Below the pieces are notes generated by a model, which was not told the origin of the DNA, searched no databases, and saw only the letters and a program-made list of their open reading frames with translations. Below, one piece after another: positions 18,585 through 28,589 of a stretch of DNA of 64,000 nucleotides. A program made the position numbers and the translations under genes. Each line of letters begins with the position of its first letter. Position 1 is the first letter of the stretch. This stretch comes from Oscillospiraceae bacterium (GTDB taxonomy: Bacteria > Bacillota > Clostridia > Oscillospirales > Ruminococcaceae), in assembly GCA_017408395.1 (NCBI GenBank), contig JAFQUQ010000054.1, positions 1-64,000 of the forward strand. The letters run 5' to 3'.

Positions 18585-18782
18585 ATGCCTAAGCAGAAAA
18601 CTCATTCAGGCGCTAAAAAGCGTTTTAAGCTCACAAAGAACGGTCTCGTAAAGTATCAGAAGACAAACAAGAGACACAGACTTACTCAGAAGGCTACAAA
18701 GCGTAAGAGAATTGCAAGAGCAGCAGGCTATGCAGGTTCCGCAAACGCACCAACTGTAAAGCAGCTCATCCCTTACAAGTAA
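18585..18782 (+). CDS. rpmI: 50S ribosomal protein L35 (bL35)
   Basis: The 65-residue, highly basic protein [15 protein letters not shown]...TVKQLIPYK matches bL35 throughout. A strong AGGAGG lies eight bases before the ATG; the longer in-frame reading is an artefact of an upstream alternative start. It is the middle gene of the infC operon. Confidence 0.97.
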   Translation: MPKQKTHSGAKKRFKLTKNGLVKYQKTNKRHRLTQKATKRKRIARAAGYAGSANAPTVKQLIPYK

Positions 18783-18831
18783 TAGGTAAGAAGCTGTAAA
18801 TCAACAACAAATTTAACGGAGGTAAAGAATT

Positions 18832-19185
18832 ATGGCTCGTGTTAAGGGAGCAATGGCTACTCGTAAGAGAAGAAATAAAACATTAAAGCTTGCAAAGGGT
18901 TACTGGGGCGCTAAGAGCAAGCACTTCAAGATGGCTAAGGAAGCCGTTATGAAGTCCGGCAACTATGCATACGTAAGCAGAAGACTCAAGAAGCGTGATT
19001 TCAGAAAGCTCTGGATCACAAGAATTTCCGCAGCTTGCAAGCTCAACGGAATGAACTATTCTACATTTATGAACGGTCTTAAGAAGGCTGGCATCACACT
19101 CAACAGAAAGATGCTTGCTGAAATCGCTGTAAATGACGCTGCAGGTTTTACTGCACTCACAGAAAAGGCAAAGGCTGCTCTTTAA
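18832..19185 (+). CDS. rplT: 50S ribosomal protein L20 (bL20)
   Basis: The 117-residue basic protein begins [24 protein letters not shown] and has the full-length bL20 pattern ([20 protein letters not shown]). L20 is an early assembly protein binding 23S rRNA and is the likely repressor of its own operon through the leader at 17806-17989. Its ribosome binding site is GGAGG. A terminator follows. Confidence 0.97.
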   Translation: MARVKGAMATRKRRNKTLKLAKGYWGAKSKHFKMAKEAVMKSGNYAYVSRRLKKRDFRKLWITRISAACKLNGMNYSTFMNGLKKAGITLNRKMLAEIAVNDAAGFTALTEKAKAAL

Positions 19186-19202
19186 TTTAAAAATTGTACA
19201 GG

Positions 19203-19236
19203 GTCAGATGTAAGATTTTTTTACATCTGACTTTTG
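19203..19236 (+). terminator. Terminator of infC-rpmI-rplT
   Basis: GTCAGATGTAA-gattttt-TTACATCTGAC is an 11-bp perfect stem followed by TTTTG, 18 bases past rplT. Confidence 0.85.
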
Positions 19237-19266
19237 CAGTTTATTATGATATATGGAGGGAATGGT

Positions 19267-20055
19267 TTGCAGCAGATAATCACGTCAAAGGACAACGCTA
19301 CAATCAAGCTTTATCAGAAGCTTTGCGCAAATAAAAAGTACCGTACCGAGCATAGAATGTTTACTCTTGAAGGGCTCAGACTCATTACGGACGCTGTAAA
19401 CGAAAATGCAGAGCTTCACTGTGTTCTTGCAACGGAAACGTTTCTTAAAAAGCACGGTGAAGCATTGGATTTTCTTCCCGAAAAGGCAAGAAAAAAGACC
19501 CTGTTCATATCGGATGAGCTGGGAGAAAAGCTTGCACTTACAGAGGGTACCCAGGGTATATTTGCAATGTGCGGTATTCCTGAAAATCCTCCCCTTTCCG
19601 ATGCAATAAAAAGCGAGGGACGATACATCGTCCTGCATACCATACAGGACCCCGGCAATATGGGTACGGTCATCAGAACAGCTGACGCAATGGGGGTTGA
19701 CGCTGTGATTGCAGTAAACAGCTGCGATATTTACAGCCCCAAGGTCACACGCTCAACTATGGGCAGCCTGTTCAGAATGAAGATGTGTACCGCTGCTGCG
19801 GAGGATGTGTTTGAGGAGTTCAGAAAAAAGAACGTTACCTCTTATGCCGCTGTTATCGACAGCAACGCTTTATCCCTTGCAGACTGCCGCTTTGAAAAGG
19901 GTGCAGCCGTTCTTATCGGAAACGAGGGCAACGGTCTTCCTGCCGAAATTACAGCTATGTGCGACAAAAAACTGACCATCTGTATGCACGGCAACGTTAA
20001 TTCACTCAATGCCGCAACGGCGGCTTCGATAATAATGTGGGAGCTGACAAAATGA
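19267..20055 (+). CDS. TrmH/SpoU-family RNA methyltransferase (YsgA/RlmB-like)
   Basis: This SPOUT-class enzyme is expected to 2'-O-methylate a ribose in rRNA or tRNA using S-adenosylmethionine. The 263-residue protein has an N-terminal substrate-binding domain (MQQIITSKDNATIKLYQKL) and a C-terminal knotted domain with PGNMGTVIRTADAMG, LIGNEGNGLP and VNSLNAATAASI, the three SpoU motifs. A TTG at 19267 is the likely start, seven bases after GGAGG; an ATG at 19246 lies upstream of that site and lacks its own. The stop overlaps dprA. The target RNA cannot be read from the sequence. Confidence 0.88.
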   Translation: MQQIITSKDNATIKLYQKLCANKKYRTEHRMFTLEGLRLITDAVNENAELHCVLATETFLKKHGEALDFLPEKARKKTLFISDELGEKLALTEGTQGIFAMCGIPENPPLSDAIKSEGRYIVLHTIQDPGNMGTVIRTADAMGVDAVIAVNSCDIYSPKVTRSTMGSLFRMKMCTAAAEDVFEEFRKKNVTSYAAVIDSNALSLADCRFEKGAAVLIGNEGNGLPAEITAMCDKKLTICMHGNVNSLNAATAASIIMWELTK

Positions 20056-21254
20056 CAGACAGCCTTGTTTATAAACTGCTTTGCATTGTGTCCGTTTTCG
20101 GCGCAGGCAGGGAAAGAATATGGGAGCTTTACAGCAAATTAGGCTCCTTTGAAAATATCTATAACGCTCTGCGCTCAGGCCACAGGGAACAGCTTTTTTA
20201 CCCTGCCGAGCTTATGCTTGCTTCAAGGATAAAAAGAGAGCAGATATTGTTCCTTATGGAGGAGTGCGGAAAAAGCGGTATCGGAATGATTTGCTGCGGT
20301 GATGAAAATTATCCCGAAAAGCTTAAAAATATACACAATCCGCCCGTTCTCCTGTTCTATAAGGGCAATGCGGAAATTTTAAAAAGCGACTACATATTCT
20401 CCATTGTGGGCGCAAGAAAAATTTCCGATTACAGCTTAAAGATAACCAAATACCTCTCAGGCACTCTTGCGGAAAATAATATGGTGATCGCAAGCGGCTT
20501 TGCTGAGGGTACCGATATAAACGCACACCTTGCCGCTGTAAGAAACGGCGGAAAAACCATTGCTGTACTGGGCTGCGGTATTGATTATAACTACCCTGCC
20601 CCCAACATACAATATAGAGATGAGCTTCTTGCAAACGGCGTGTTTGTTTCGGAATACTTCCCTAAAACTGCTGCAAAGCTTCAGAATTTTACCGACAGAA
20701 ACCGTATCCTGACAGGACTTTCACTGGGTACGGCGGTAATCGAAGCAAGCGAAAAAAGCGGATCGCTCAACTCTGCACAGCACGCCCTTTCACAAGGCAG
20801 GGATTTATGGGTCGTTCCCGTTCACGACATAACCGACGGCCGCTACGGCGGAAACAGAAAGCTTCTCTGCGAGGGAGCTGCTGCGGTTTATTCGGCAGAT
20901 GATGTTTTAAAGCAGTATTTTGAGAATGTACCTGTCCCACGGGCAAAGACAGACTCCTCTGCATCTTATAAAAAAGAAAAGAAACGCAGGGAAAAGACTG
21001 CACCTGTCCGTGAAGAAAAGCTTGTACAGGAAACATCGCCAAAGCCGCAGGAAAGCGAAAAAACCATCCCTGTACTGAATGACGATGAAAAAATCGTATA
21101 TGATATTCTGAGAAAGGCAGAACAGCCATTGACCGCAGACGAAATCGTGGTGCGTTCAAAGAGCGACATCTTCAGCGTGCTTTCACTGCTGACAAATCTC
21201 GAAATCGCAGGTGCCGTTTCTTCTGATGACGGTCAGACTTATTACGTTAAATAA
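20052..21254 (+). CDS. dprA: DNA-processing protein DprA
   Basis: DprA loads RecA onto incoming single-stranded DNA during transformation and is also kept in many bacteria not known to be competent. The 400-residue protein has an N-terminal SAM/HhH-like segment, the Rossmann-like core with FSIVGARKISDY, ASGFAEGTDINAH, AVLGCGIDYNYP and SEYFP, a lysine/glutamate-rich linker (about 295-340), and a C-terminal winged-helix domain. ATG 20052 overlaps the previous stop (ATGA). Adjacent topA is the classic neighbour in Firmicutes. Confidence 0.94.
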   Translation: MTDSLVYKLLCIVSVFGAGRERIWELYSKLGSFENIYNALRSGHREQLFYPAELMLASRIKREQILFLMEECGKSGIGMICCGDENYPEKLKNIHNPPVLLFYKGNAEILKSDYIFSIVGARKISDYSLKITKYLSGTLAENNMVIASGFAEGTDINAHLAAVRNGGKTIAVLGCGIDYNYPAPNIQYRDELLANGVFVSEYFPKTAAKLQNFTDRNRILTGLSLGTAVIEASEKSGSLNSAQHALSQGRDLWVVPVHDITDGRYGGNRKLLCEGAAAVYSADDVLKQYFENVPVPRAKTDSSASYKKEKKRREKTAPVREEKLVQETSPKPQESEKTIPVLNDDEKIVYDILRKAEQPLTADEIVVRSKSDIFSVLSLLTNLEIAGAVSSDDGQTYYVK

Positions 21255-21298
21255 AAATATGCGGTACACCGCTTTACTATAAAGGAGCAATGAATCAA

Positions 21299-23377
21299 AT
21301 GTCAAAACTTGTAATCGTGGAGTCGCCTGCAAAGGCTAAAACCATTAAGAAATATCTGGGCAAGGACTTTGAAGTTATGGCTTCAATGGGACATGTCCGT
21401 GACCTGCCCAAGTCCAAACTCAGCGTAGACGTCGAAAACGGCTTTACGCCTGTTTATACCGACATAAAAGGCAAGGAAGACCTTATCAAGGAGCTTAAAT
21501 CCGAGGCTTCCAAGGCTGATTTCGTTTATCTCGCAACGGACCCCGACCGTGAGGGCGAAGCTATTTCCTGGCATCTTGCGCAGATGCTTGACCTTTCAAT
21601 GGAGGAAAACAACCGTGTTACCTTCAACGAAATTACCAAGACAGGCGTTACAAACGGTATGGCAAATCCAAGAACCATCGACATCGACCTTGTAAACGCT
21701 CAGCAGGCAAGACGTATTCTTGACAGAATCGTTGGCTATAAGCTTTCTCCGTTCCTTTGGAAAAAGGTGCGCAGAGGTCTTTCAGCAGGCCGTGTGCAGA
21801 GCGTTGCTGTTTCCCTTGTTGTTGACAGGGAAAAGCAGATAAACAGCTTCAAGCCTGAGGAGTACTGGTCAATCGAAACAAAGATGACCGCACCATCCTC
21901 AAAGAAGCAGTTTACAGCTTCTTTCACAGGCATAGACGGCAAAAAGGTCGAGCTTCATTCCGAGGAAGAAACCAACGCTGTTCTCAAGCGTGTGGAAAAT
22001 GCGGTTTATACCGTGACTGACGTTAAGAAATCCGTCAGAAAGAAGTCCCCTGCACCTCCGTTCACTACTTCCACAATGCAGCAGGAAGCTTCAAAGAAGC
22101 TTGGTTTTGCGGCTGCAAAGACAATGAAGAATGCACAGACCCTTTACGAAGGCGTTGAAATCGGCGATATGGGCGCTGTGGGTCTTATCACATATATGAG
22201 AACGGACAGCCTGCGTATTTCCGACGAGGCACGTGACGCTGCCTACAAGTACATCGAGGCAACATACGGCAAGAATTATGTCCCTTCCACACCGAAGGTT
22301 TACAAAACAAAGAACAATGCTCAGGACGCTCACGAAGCTATCCGTCCTTCAATGCCTGAGCTTACTCCCGATAAAGTCAAGGACAGCCTTACAACAGAGC
22401 AGTTCAAGCTTTACAAGCTTATCTGGGAACGCTTCATTGCAAGCCAGATGGCTAACGCTTCCCTTGACACCGTTTCCGCAAACATCGATGCAAACGGCTG
22501 TAATTTCAGAGCAACAGGCTTCTCTGTAAAATTCGACGGCTTCACAGTTCTTTACGAGGAATCAAAGGACGACGAGGAAAACAAGGTGCTCCCCGTTATC
22601 GAAAAGGGCGACGTGCTTAAGCTTAAATCAATTGCAGGAAGCCAGCATTTCACACAGCCTCCCGCACGTTACACGGAAGCTTCTCTTATCAAGGCGCTCG
22701 AAGAAAACGGCATAGGCCGTCCTTCCACATATGCGCCTACAATTTCAACCATCATAAACCGTCTTTACGTTGAGCGTGACGGCAAACAGCTTAAGCCTAC
22801 GGGTCTCGGCGATGTTACAACACAGCTTATGAAGGACCACTTCAAGCACATCGTTGACGCTAAGTTTACAGCTTCTATGGAAAACAATCTTGACGAAATT
22901 GAGCTTGGAAAGAAGGAGTGGGGCGAAACTCTGGAGGAATTCTACTCCGACTTTGCCGCTACTCTTGAAAAGGCTGAAAAGAATATGGACGGCAAGCGTA
23001 TCAAGGTGCCCGATGAGGAAACCGACGAGGTATGCGAGGTGTGCGGAAAGCCAATGGTAATCAGAATAGGCCGCTTCGGAAAATTCCTTGCCTGCTCAGG
23101 CTTCCCTGACTGTACAAACACAAAGAAAATCGTCAAGGACACAGGCGGCGTCTGCCCTAAGTGTCAGAAGAAGGTGCTTCAGAAGAAGTCCAAGAAGGGC
23201 AAGAAATATTTCGGCTGCGAGGATAATCCGAACTGCGATTTTATGACCTGGGACACTCCTGTTTCAGACAAATGCCCTAAGTGCAACGACGGCACCACAC
23301 TGTTCAAGAAGGGCGGAAAAATGTTCTGCTTAAAGGACGGCTGCGGATACGAAGTGGCTGTACGCAAGGAAAAATAA
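21299..23377 (+). CDS. topA: DNA topoisomerase I
   Basis: This type IA enzyme relaxes negative supercoils. The 692-residue protein starts [21 protein letters not shown] (Toprim), has [11 protein letters not shown] with the metal-binding acidic residues, and the active-site tyrosine Y299 in LITYMRTDS. The C-terminus carries two clear four-cysteine zinc ribbons (CEVCGKP...CSGFPDC and CPKCQKK...CEDNPNC) and a third (CPKCNDG...CLKDGC). ATG 21290 is only two bases after GGAG, so ATG 21299 is preferred. Confidence 0.96.
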   Translation: MSKLVIVESPAKAKTIKKYLGKDFEVMASMGHVRDLPKSKLSVDVENGFTPVYTDIKGKEDLIKELKSEASKADFVYLATDPDREGEAISWHLAQMLDLSMEENNRVTFNEITKTGVTNGMANPRTIDIDLVNAQQARRILDRIVGYKLSPFLWKKVRRGLSAGRVQSVAVSLVVDREKQINSFKPEEYWSIETKMTAPSSKKQFTASFTGIDGKKVELHSEEETNAVLKRVENAVYTVTDVKKSVRKKSPAPPFTTSTMQQEASKKLGFAAAKTMKNAQTLYEGVEIGDMGAVGLITYMRTDSLRISDEARDAAYKYIEATYGKNYVPSTPKVYKTKNNAQDAHEAIRPSMPELTPDKVKDSLTTEQFKLYKLIWERFIASQMANASLDTVSANIDANGCNFRATGFSVKFDGFTVLYEESKDDEENKVLPVIEKGDVLKLKSIAGSQHFTQPPARYTEASLIKALEENGIGRPSTYAPTISTIINRLYVERDGKQLKPTGLGDVTTQLMKDHFKHIVDAKFTASMENNLDEIELGKKEWGETLEEFYSDFAATLEKAEKNMDGKRIKVPDEETDEVCEVCGKPMVIRIGRFGKFLACSGFPDCTNTKKIVKDTGGVCPKCQKKVLQKKSKKGKKYFGCEDNPNCDFMTWDTPVSDKCPKCNDGTTLFKKGGKMFCLKDGCGYEVAVRKEK

Positions 23378-23403
23378 CCTTACCTTACAAGGATAATCAT
23401 ACT

Positions 23404-24735
23404 ATGGATAAAGTAACCGTAATCGGTGCAGGTCTGGCAGGCTGTGAAGCGGCGTGGCAGCTTGCAAATGCAGGGATAAAGGTCGAGCTTCACGAAATGA
23501 AGCCGAAGAAATACTCCCCTGCCCACAAATACAGCGGCTTTGCTGAGCTTGTCTGCTCAAACTCCCTTAAAGCTTCAAGAGTAAACAGCGCCGCAGGTCT
23601 GCTTAAGGAAGAAATGCGCAGACTTGGCTCGCTGACTGTGCCCTGTGCAATGGAAACCGCAGTACCTGCGGGAGGGGCTTTAGCCGTTGACAGACAGCTT
23701 TTCTCCGACCTTGTCACCGAAAAAATAAATTCACATCCCGACATTACCGTCATCAGCGGAGAGGTTACGGAAATTCCCGACGGCAATGTCATCATCGCAA
23801 CAGGACCTCTCACCTCAGACGGTCTTGCCGATAAGATAAGCGCACTCTGCGGCGGCTGTTTAAGCTTCTACGATGCGGCGGCGCCTATCGTTACCTACGA
23901 TTCACTGGATAAAAGCAAGGTCTTCTTTGCCGCAAGATACGGCAAGGGTGACGATGACTACATCAACTGCCCCTTTACAAAAGAGGAGTACCTTGAATTC
24001 TACAACGAACTTATAAATGCGGAATCTGCTCCCCTCCACGATTTTGATACACCCCAGAAGCTTCACAACAAAAACGACAGCTTCACCGTTTACGAGGGCT
24101 GTATGCCAATAGAGGTGCTTGCAAAGCGTGGTGAGGAAACTATGCGCTACGGTGCAATGAAGCCTGTGGGGATCTACGACCCTGTTACAAACAAGCGTCC
24201 CTACGCCGTTGTACAGCTGAGAAAGGAAAACAGCGGCGGTACCCTTTACAACATCGTAGGCTTTCAGACCAACCTTAAATTCGGCGAGCAGAAACGTGTT
24301 TTCTCAATGATACCCGGACTTGCAAACGCAGAATTTGTCCGCTACGGCGTAATGTACCGCAACTCCTTCTTAAACTCTCCCAAGCTTCTTGACGGGGATT
24401 TCTCCTTAAGAAGCGACCCACGCATTTTCTTTGCCGGACAGATAACAGGCGTTGAGGGCTATATGGAATCCGCCGCAAGCGGAATTATGGCAGGTCTGAA
24501 TATGGCGAGAAGGCTTAAAGGCAAAGAAAGTCTTGTTCTTCCTCACGATACGATGATCGGTGCGCTGTCACGTTATATTTCCGATGAAAGCGTGACTGAT
24601 TTCCAGCCTATGGGTGCAAATATGGGCATACTCCCCTCCTGCCCCGAAAGAATAAAGGACAAGCAGGAGCGTTACCAGCGTGTTGCGGATGCGGCACTGG
24701 CTTCATTTGACAGGGCGCTTAAGGAGGCTGAATAA
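23404..24735 (+). CDS. trmFO: Methylenetetrahydrofolate--tRNA-(uracil-5-)-methyltransferase
   Basis: TrmFO makes ribothymidine at position 54 of tRNA using folate and FAD. The 443-residue protein has the FAD-binding [15 protein letters not shown] at the N-terminus, the typical [13 protein letters not shown] motif near residue 50, and [12 protein letters not shown] near residue 360. It follows topA by 26 bases. The upstream in-frame reading overlaps topA in another frame and is rejected. Confidence 0.95.
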   Translation: MDKVTVIGAGLAGCEAAWQLANAGIKVELHEMKPKKYSPAHKYSGFAELVCSNSLKASRVNSAAGLLKEEMRRLGSLTVPCAMETAVPAGGALAVDRQLFSDLVTEKINSHPDITVISGEVTEIPDGNVIIATGPLTSDGLADKISALCGGCLSFYDAAAPIVTYDSLDKSKVFFAARYGKGDDDYINCPFTKEEYLEFYNELINAESAPLHDFDTPQKLHNKNDSFTVYEGCMPIEVLAKRGEETMRYGAMKPVGIYDPVTNKRPYAVVQLRKENSGGTLYNIVGFQTNLKFGEQKRVFSMIPGLANAEFVRYGVMYRNSFLNSPKLLDGDFSLRSDPRIFFAGQITGVEGYMESAASGIMAGLNMARRLKGKESLVLPHDTMIGALSRYISDESVTDFQPMGANMGILPSCPERIKDKQERYQRVADAALASFDRALKEAE

Positions 24736-25296
24736 ATGGACAAGCCACTTTTTACCTTCCCTGACGACGAGGGCAAGACTCCCCTTGTTGAAGCTGAGAT
24801 CAGTATGAACGAAAGCGACTGGCACGACCTTATTCAGATAGGAAGCTTCCGTTCGATGGGAAATAAAATCGCATATATAATTTTTATGGTGCTGTGCACA
24901 ACTTTTTCGCTTTATATTGCGTTTATAGCACTGCTTGCAAAAAATCTCCCTGCTTTTCTCGTTTATTTTGTTTCGGCTGCGGTGTTTCTTGCATTGCTGA
25001 TTTATATGAAGCCTTATTCAAAATATGCGGCAAAGCTTTTCCCGAACAATTTCAAGCATCAGAAATACAGCTTCTATCTCCATCATTTCACCTGTACTGA
25101 CGAAAACAGGGCGGCTTCGCTGGATTATGACCTGACTGCAAACGCTTACGAAAACTCCTGCGGCTTTGCAATGATAATGAAGGACGGCGGTCTGTTCTAC
25201 ATTCCCAAAAGGAATTTATCCGATGAACAGAAGCATATGCTTCACAGCGTAATGGTAAACAAGTTCGGCTCTAAATTTTCAGTTACCGCAATTTAA
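24736..25296 (+). CDS. YcxB-like membrane protein
   Basis: The 186-residue protein has two transmembrane helices (about 44-67 and 71-90) and a C-terminal domain ending in FYIPKRNLSDEQKHMLHSVM. That pattern (short beta strands, then iPKR...eeq) is typical of the YcxB-like family, whose function is unknown. The start codon follows the trmFO stop with no gap, so the genes are surely coupled. The next gene encodes a shorter relative with the same layout. Confidence 0.75.
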   Translation: MDKPLFTFPDDEGKTPLVEAEISMNESDWHDLIQIGSFRSMGNKIAYIIFMVLCTTFSLYIAFIALLAKNLPAFLVYFVSAAVFLALLIYMKPYSKYAAKLFPNNFKHQKYSFYLHHFTCTDENRAASLDYDLTANAYENSCGFAMIMKDGGLFYIPKRNLSDEQKHMLHSVMVNKFGSKFSVTAI

Positions 25297-25309
25297 AGGA
25301 GGCAGACAG

Positions 25310-25834
25310 ATGGACAATGAATTCATATGCCCCGTTGAAGTAAACTGCGGAGAAGAGCCTGCTTTTGAAGCTGTCAGCACAATGGACGGTGACGCTGTTT
25401 ACCGCCTTGAAAAATTTGCAAATATTCACGTTAAAAAGCTTCGTCTTGCAGTAACGATACTGTCGGCGATTTTATCGGTGACAGCGTTTCTGACAGGATT
25501 TATCCTTACAGCACTTGTATGCTTCTGCGTTTTTTACAGCTGTGTTATGCACTATATCACAAGCAAAAAGAGAGCGTACAAATTTGCCGAAGCAGCAAGC
25601 AAGGCAGTAAAATTCAGCTTTTACGGCAATTTTATGATATACTGCACAGACATAAGTGCGCTCCGCATAAATTACAGTGAATTCAAGGCTGTTTACGGAA
25701 CTGACTATGGCTTTGTTTTTTTACTGCCCACAGGAAAAAGCTTACTGCTAAAAAAGGAATGCTGCGGAAAGTTTATAAGCGAGCTTACGGCAATGCTTAA
25801 AGACAGGCTTAAAGAAAAATATACGGCTAAATGA
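25310..25834 (+). CDS. YcxB-like membrane protein, second copy
   Basis: The 174-residue protein has the same plan as its neighbour: a charged N-terminus, two close hydrophobic helices (about 46-84), and a C-terminal beta-rich domain with YGFVFLLPTGKSLLLKKECCGKF. Sequence similarity to the neighbour is low, so it is either an old duplication or a second family member. GGAGG precedes the start. It lies 23 bases before plsX, and its role is unknown. Confidence 0.7.
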   Translation: MDNEFICPVEVNCGEEPAFEAVSTMDGDAVYRLEKFANIHVKKLRLAVTILSAILSVTAFLTGFILTALVCFCVFYSCVMHYITSKKRAYKFAEAASKAVKFSFYGNFMIYCTDISALRINYSEFKAVYGTDYGFVFLLPTGKSLLLKKECCGKFISELTAMLKDRLKEKYTAK

Positions 25835-25857
25835 TAAAATGAAAGGACGATACATAT

Positions 25858-26874
25858 ATGAAAATTATCGTTGACGCATTCGGCGGAGACAACTCCCCCG
25901 ACGAGGTTATAAAGGGTGCCGCAATGGCGGTTGAAAAGCTTGATGTGGACATCGTCCTCACAGGCGACGAAGAAAAGATAAAGAAGTTTGCTTCCGAAAA
26001 CAACGTGTCCCTTGACAGAATTACAATTATGCACACAGAGTCCGTTATCGACATTCACGAGGAGCCTACAAGAATTATCAAGGAACGCTCCGACTGCTCA
26101 ATGGCTATCGGTCTGAAGGCTCTTGCTGACGGCGAAGGCGACGCTTTCGTTTCCGCAGGCAGCACAGGTGCTCTCGTAGTCGGCGCAACATTTATTGCAA
26201 AGCGTTTAAAGGGTATAAAGCGTGCCGCACTTGCGCCTATCCTCCCTACCGACAAGGGACAGGTTATGCTTATTGACGCAGGCGCAAACGTTGACTGCCG
26301 TCCTGAAATGCTTGTACAGTTTGCAATTATGGGCAGCTGCTATATGGAAAAGGTCCTCGGCTACGAGAACCCTAACGTCGGTCTTATCAACGTAGGCGCA
26401 GAGGACACAAAGGGCAGAGAAATGGACGTTGAAGCCTACAAAATGCTTCAGAAGGCTCCTGTAAACTTCGGCGGCAACCTTGAAGCAAGAGAGCTCCCGT
26501 TCGGCGAATTCCAGGTTGCCGTTTCCGATGGTTTCACAGGAAACGTTGCGCTTAAGCTTTACGAGGGTATGGGAAAATTCTTCTCAAACTCCATCAAGGG
26601 TATCTTCAAAGGCAGCTTCGGCGGCAAAATTGCCGCACTCCTTGTTATGAAGGAAATCAAGGCTTTCAGAAAGAAGCTGGACACTTCCGAGGTAGGCGGC
26701 GCTGTTTTAATGGGTATTGCAAAGCCTGTTATCAAGGCTCACGGCAACTCCGATGCAAAGGCATTCTACAATGCGATACGTCAGGCTAAAAACTGCGTGG
26801 ACGGCGATGTTATCGGTGAAATTTCACGTTCTCTCGAACAGCTTAAGGCTAAGGAAGCCGCAGGCTCAAAGTAA
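25858..26874 (+). CDS. plsX: Phosphate acyltransferase PlsX
   Basis: PlsX converts acyl-ACP to acyl-phosphate for PlsY, the entry to phospholipid synthesis. The 338 residues start MKIIVDAFGGDNSPDEVIKGA and contain SAGSTGALVVGATFI and VSDGFTGNVALKLYEG, all characteristic. AAAGGA precedes the ATG. Many Firmicutes have fab genes or acpP between plsX and rnc; here rnc follows after only 18 bases. Confidence 0.96.
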   Translation: MKIIVDAFGGDNSPDEVIKGAAMAVEKLDVDIVLTGDEEKIKKFASENNVSLDRITIMHTESVIDIHEEPTRIIKERSDCSMAIGLKALADGEGDAFVSAGSTGALVVGATFIAKRLKGIKRAALAPILPTDKGQVMLIDAGANVDCRPEMLVQFAIMGSCYMEKVLGYENPNVGLINVGAEDTKGREMDVEAYKMLQKAPVNFGGNLEARELPFGEFQVAVSDGFTGNVALKLYEGMGKFFSNSIKGIFKGSFGGKIAALLVMKEIKAFRKKLDTSEVGGAVLMGIAKPVIKAHGNSDAKAFYNAIRQAKNCVDGDVIGEISRSLEQLKAKEAAGSK

Positions 26875-26892
26875 CACAAGAAAGGATAGTTT

Positions 26893-27579
26893 ATGGACTT
26901 TTCCGCGTTTGAAAAATTAATCGGATATACGTTTAAGAATAAGGAGCTTCTTCACGAGGCTCTGTCACATTCATCCTATGCAAACGAACATAAACACAGC
27001 AGAAATTCCAACGAGCGTCTGGAATTTCTGGGTGACAGCGTGCTTTCGATAGTGGTATCGGAGCACCTGTTCAGCCATTTCAAGCATCTCCCGGAGGGTG
27101 ACCTTACAAAAATAAGAGCGTCCCTTGTGTGCGAAAAGGCACTGTACGAATTTTCACATAAAATCGAACTGGGCAAATTTATACTTCTTGGCAAGGGCGA
27201 GGAAAACAGCGGCGGCAGAGAGCGTCCGTCCATTATCGCAGACGCATTCGAAGCTGTCATAGCGGCGATTTTCCTTGACGGCGGAATGGAAGCCGCACGT
27301 GAATACGTTCTCGGTTTCATCCCCGACAACCTTGACAGGAACAGGTCGAAGGCACTCAACGACTACAAGACCGTACTCCAGGAAATCATCCAGCGAAACC
27401 CTGAGGAAAAGGTTGAGTATGTGCTTAAAGACCAGTCGGGTCCCGACCATAACAGAGTTTTCGTTGTGCAGGTAATGCTCAACTCAAACGTCATCGGCAC
27501 AGGCGAAGGCAGAAGCAAGAAGCAGGCTGAACAGATGGCCGCAAAGGAAGCCCTTGAGCTTATGGGGTACAAGAACTGA
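26893..27579 (+). CDS. rnc: Ribonuclease III
   Basis: RNase III cuts double-stranded RNA in rRNA and mRNA processing. The 228-residue protein has the signature NERLEFLGDSVLS with catalytic acidic residues near positions 43-50, a second acidic cluster ADAFEAVIAAIFLDGG near 116-131, and a C-terminal double-stranded RNA-binding domain ending KKQAEQMAAKEALELMG. Its stop overlaps the next start (TGATG). Confidence 0.96.
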   Translation: MDFSAFEKLIGYTFKNKELLHEALSHSSYANEHKHSRNSNERLEFLGDSVLSIVVSEHLFSHFKHLPEGDLTKIRASLVCEKALYEFSHKIELGKFILLGKGEENSGGRERPSIIADAFEAVIAAIFLDGGMEAAREYVLGFIPDNLDRNRSKALNDYKTVLQEIIQRNPEEKVEYVLKDQSGPDHNRVFVVQVMLNSNVIGTGEGRSKKQAEQMAAKEALELMGYKN

Positions 27580-28577
27580 TGAAGCACAGCAACATCTCGG
27601 TTTTCATTCCCCATAAAGGCTGTCCCAACTGCTGTTCTTTCTGCAATCAGCGCACCATAAGCGGTACGGTAAATCCACCCTCCGCCGCAGAAATAACGGA
27701 GCTTCTGGAAAACGCCTGCTTAAAGCTCAGACACCCCGAAAATACGGAAATAGCCTTTTTCGGCGGAAGCTTTACGGCGATAGACAGGGAGTATATGCTC
27801 TCTCTCCTTGAAGCCGCACAGCCTTTTATGCTTAAGTATAAACTTGCGGGAATACGCATTTCAACACGTCCCGACTGCATTGACGGAGACGTACTGACCA
27901 TACTTAAAAAGTACGGCGTAAGTTCAATCGAACTTGGTGCACAATCAATGCGTGACGATGTGCTTAAAGCAAACGACAGAGGACACACGGCGGAGGATGT
28001 AAGAAAAGCGTCTGTGCTGATTAAAGAATACGGCTTCTCGCTGGGCTTGCAGATGATGACGGGGCTTTATCTTTCCGAGCCTGCCGACGACATTTTTACG
28101 GCAGAAGAGATCATTGCCTTAAAGCCTGAAACGGTGCGTATCTACCCCGTTGTGATACTTGGCGGAACTAAGCTTGCCGACCTGTATCAGAGCGGCGTAT
28201 ACAGAACATATTCACTTGATGAAATGACGGAGCTGTGCGCAATGCTGCTGGAAAAATTCGAGGCGGCGGATATTAAAGTGATACGTCTGGGGCTTCACGC
28301 TTCGGAAGGCGTTGAGGGCGACGCTGTGGGCGGCTATTATCACCCTGCCTTCAAGGAACTCTGCCTCGGAGCAATATTCCGCAGGCAAATGGAAAATCTG
28401 CTTACAGAGCAGGGCAGCTTCACGGTCTACGTTTCCCCACGCTGTTTAAGTATGGCGTCGGGACAGAAAAAATGCAACATAGATTATTTCAAAGAAAAAG
28501 GCATAGATATAAAAATCAAGGCAGACCCGCGTCTTTGCGGACGTGAACTGCGGATTGAGAAATTTACACAGAATTAA
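27579..28577 (+). CDS. Radical SAM protein, Elp3/YhcC-like
   Basis: The 332-residue protein begins with a radical SAM cluster motif, FIPHKGCPNCCSFCNQ, whose cysteines at about 15, 19 and 22 give the CX3CX2C spacing. A glycine-rich FFGGSFTAID SAM-binding segment follows, then SIELGAQSMRDDVL and GLQMMTGLY as in the Elp3-type subfamily. It lacks the acetyltransferase domain of true Elp3. Genes of this type sit between rnc and smc in several Clostridia. The substrate is unknown; tRNA modification is plausible by family. It is coupled to rnc and is followed by smc after 12 bases. Confidence 0.85.
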   Translation: MKHSNISVFIPHKGCPNCCSFCNQRTISGTVNPPSAAEITELLENACLKLRHPENTEIAFFGGSFTAIDREYMLSLLEAAQPFMLKYKLAGIRISTRPDCIDGDVLTILKKYGVSSIELGAQSMRDDVLKANDRGHTAEDVRKASVLIKEYGFSLGLQMMTGLYLSEPADDIFTAEEIIALKPETVRIYPVVILGGTKLADLYQSGVYRTYSLDEMTELCAMLLEKFEAADIKVIRLGLHASEGVEGDAVGGYYHPAFKELCLGAIFRRQMENLLTEQGSFTVYVSPRCLSMASGQKKCNIDYFKEKGIDIKIKADPRLCGRELRIEKFTQN

Positions 28578-28589
28578 GGAGCAAATCAG

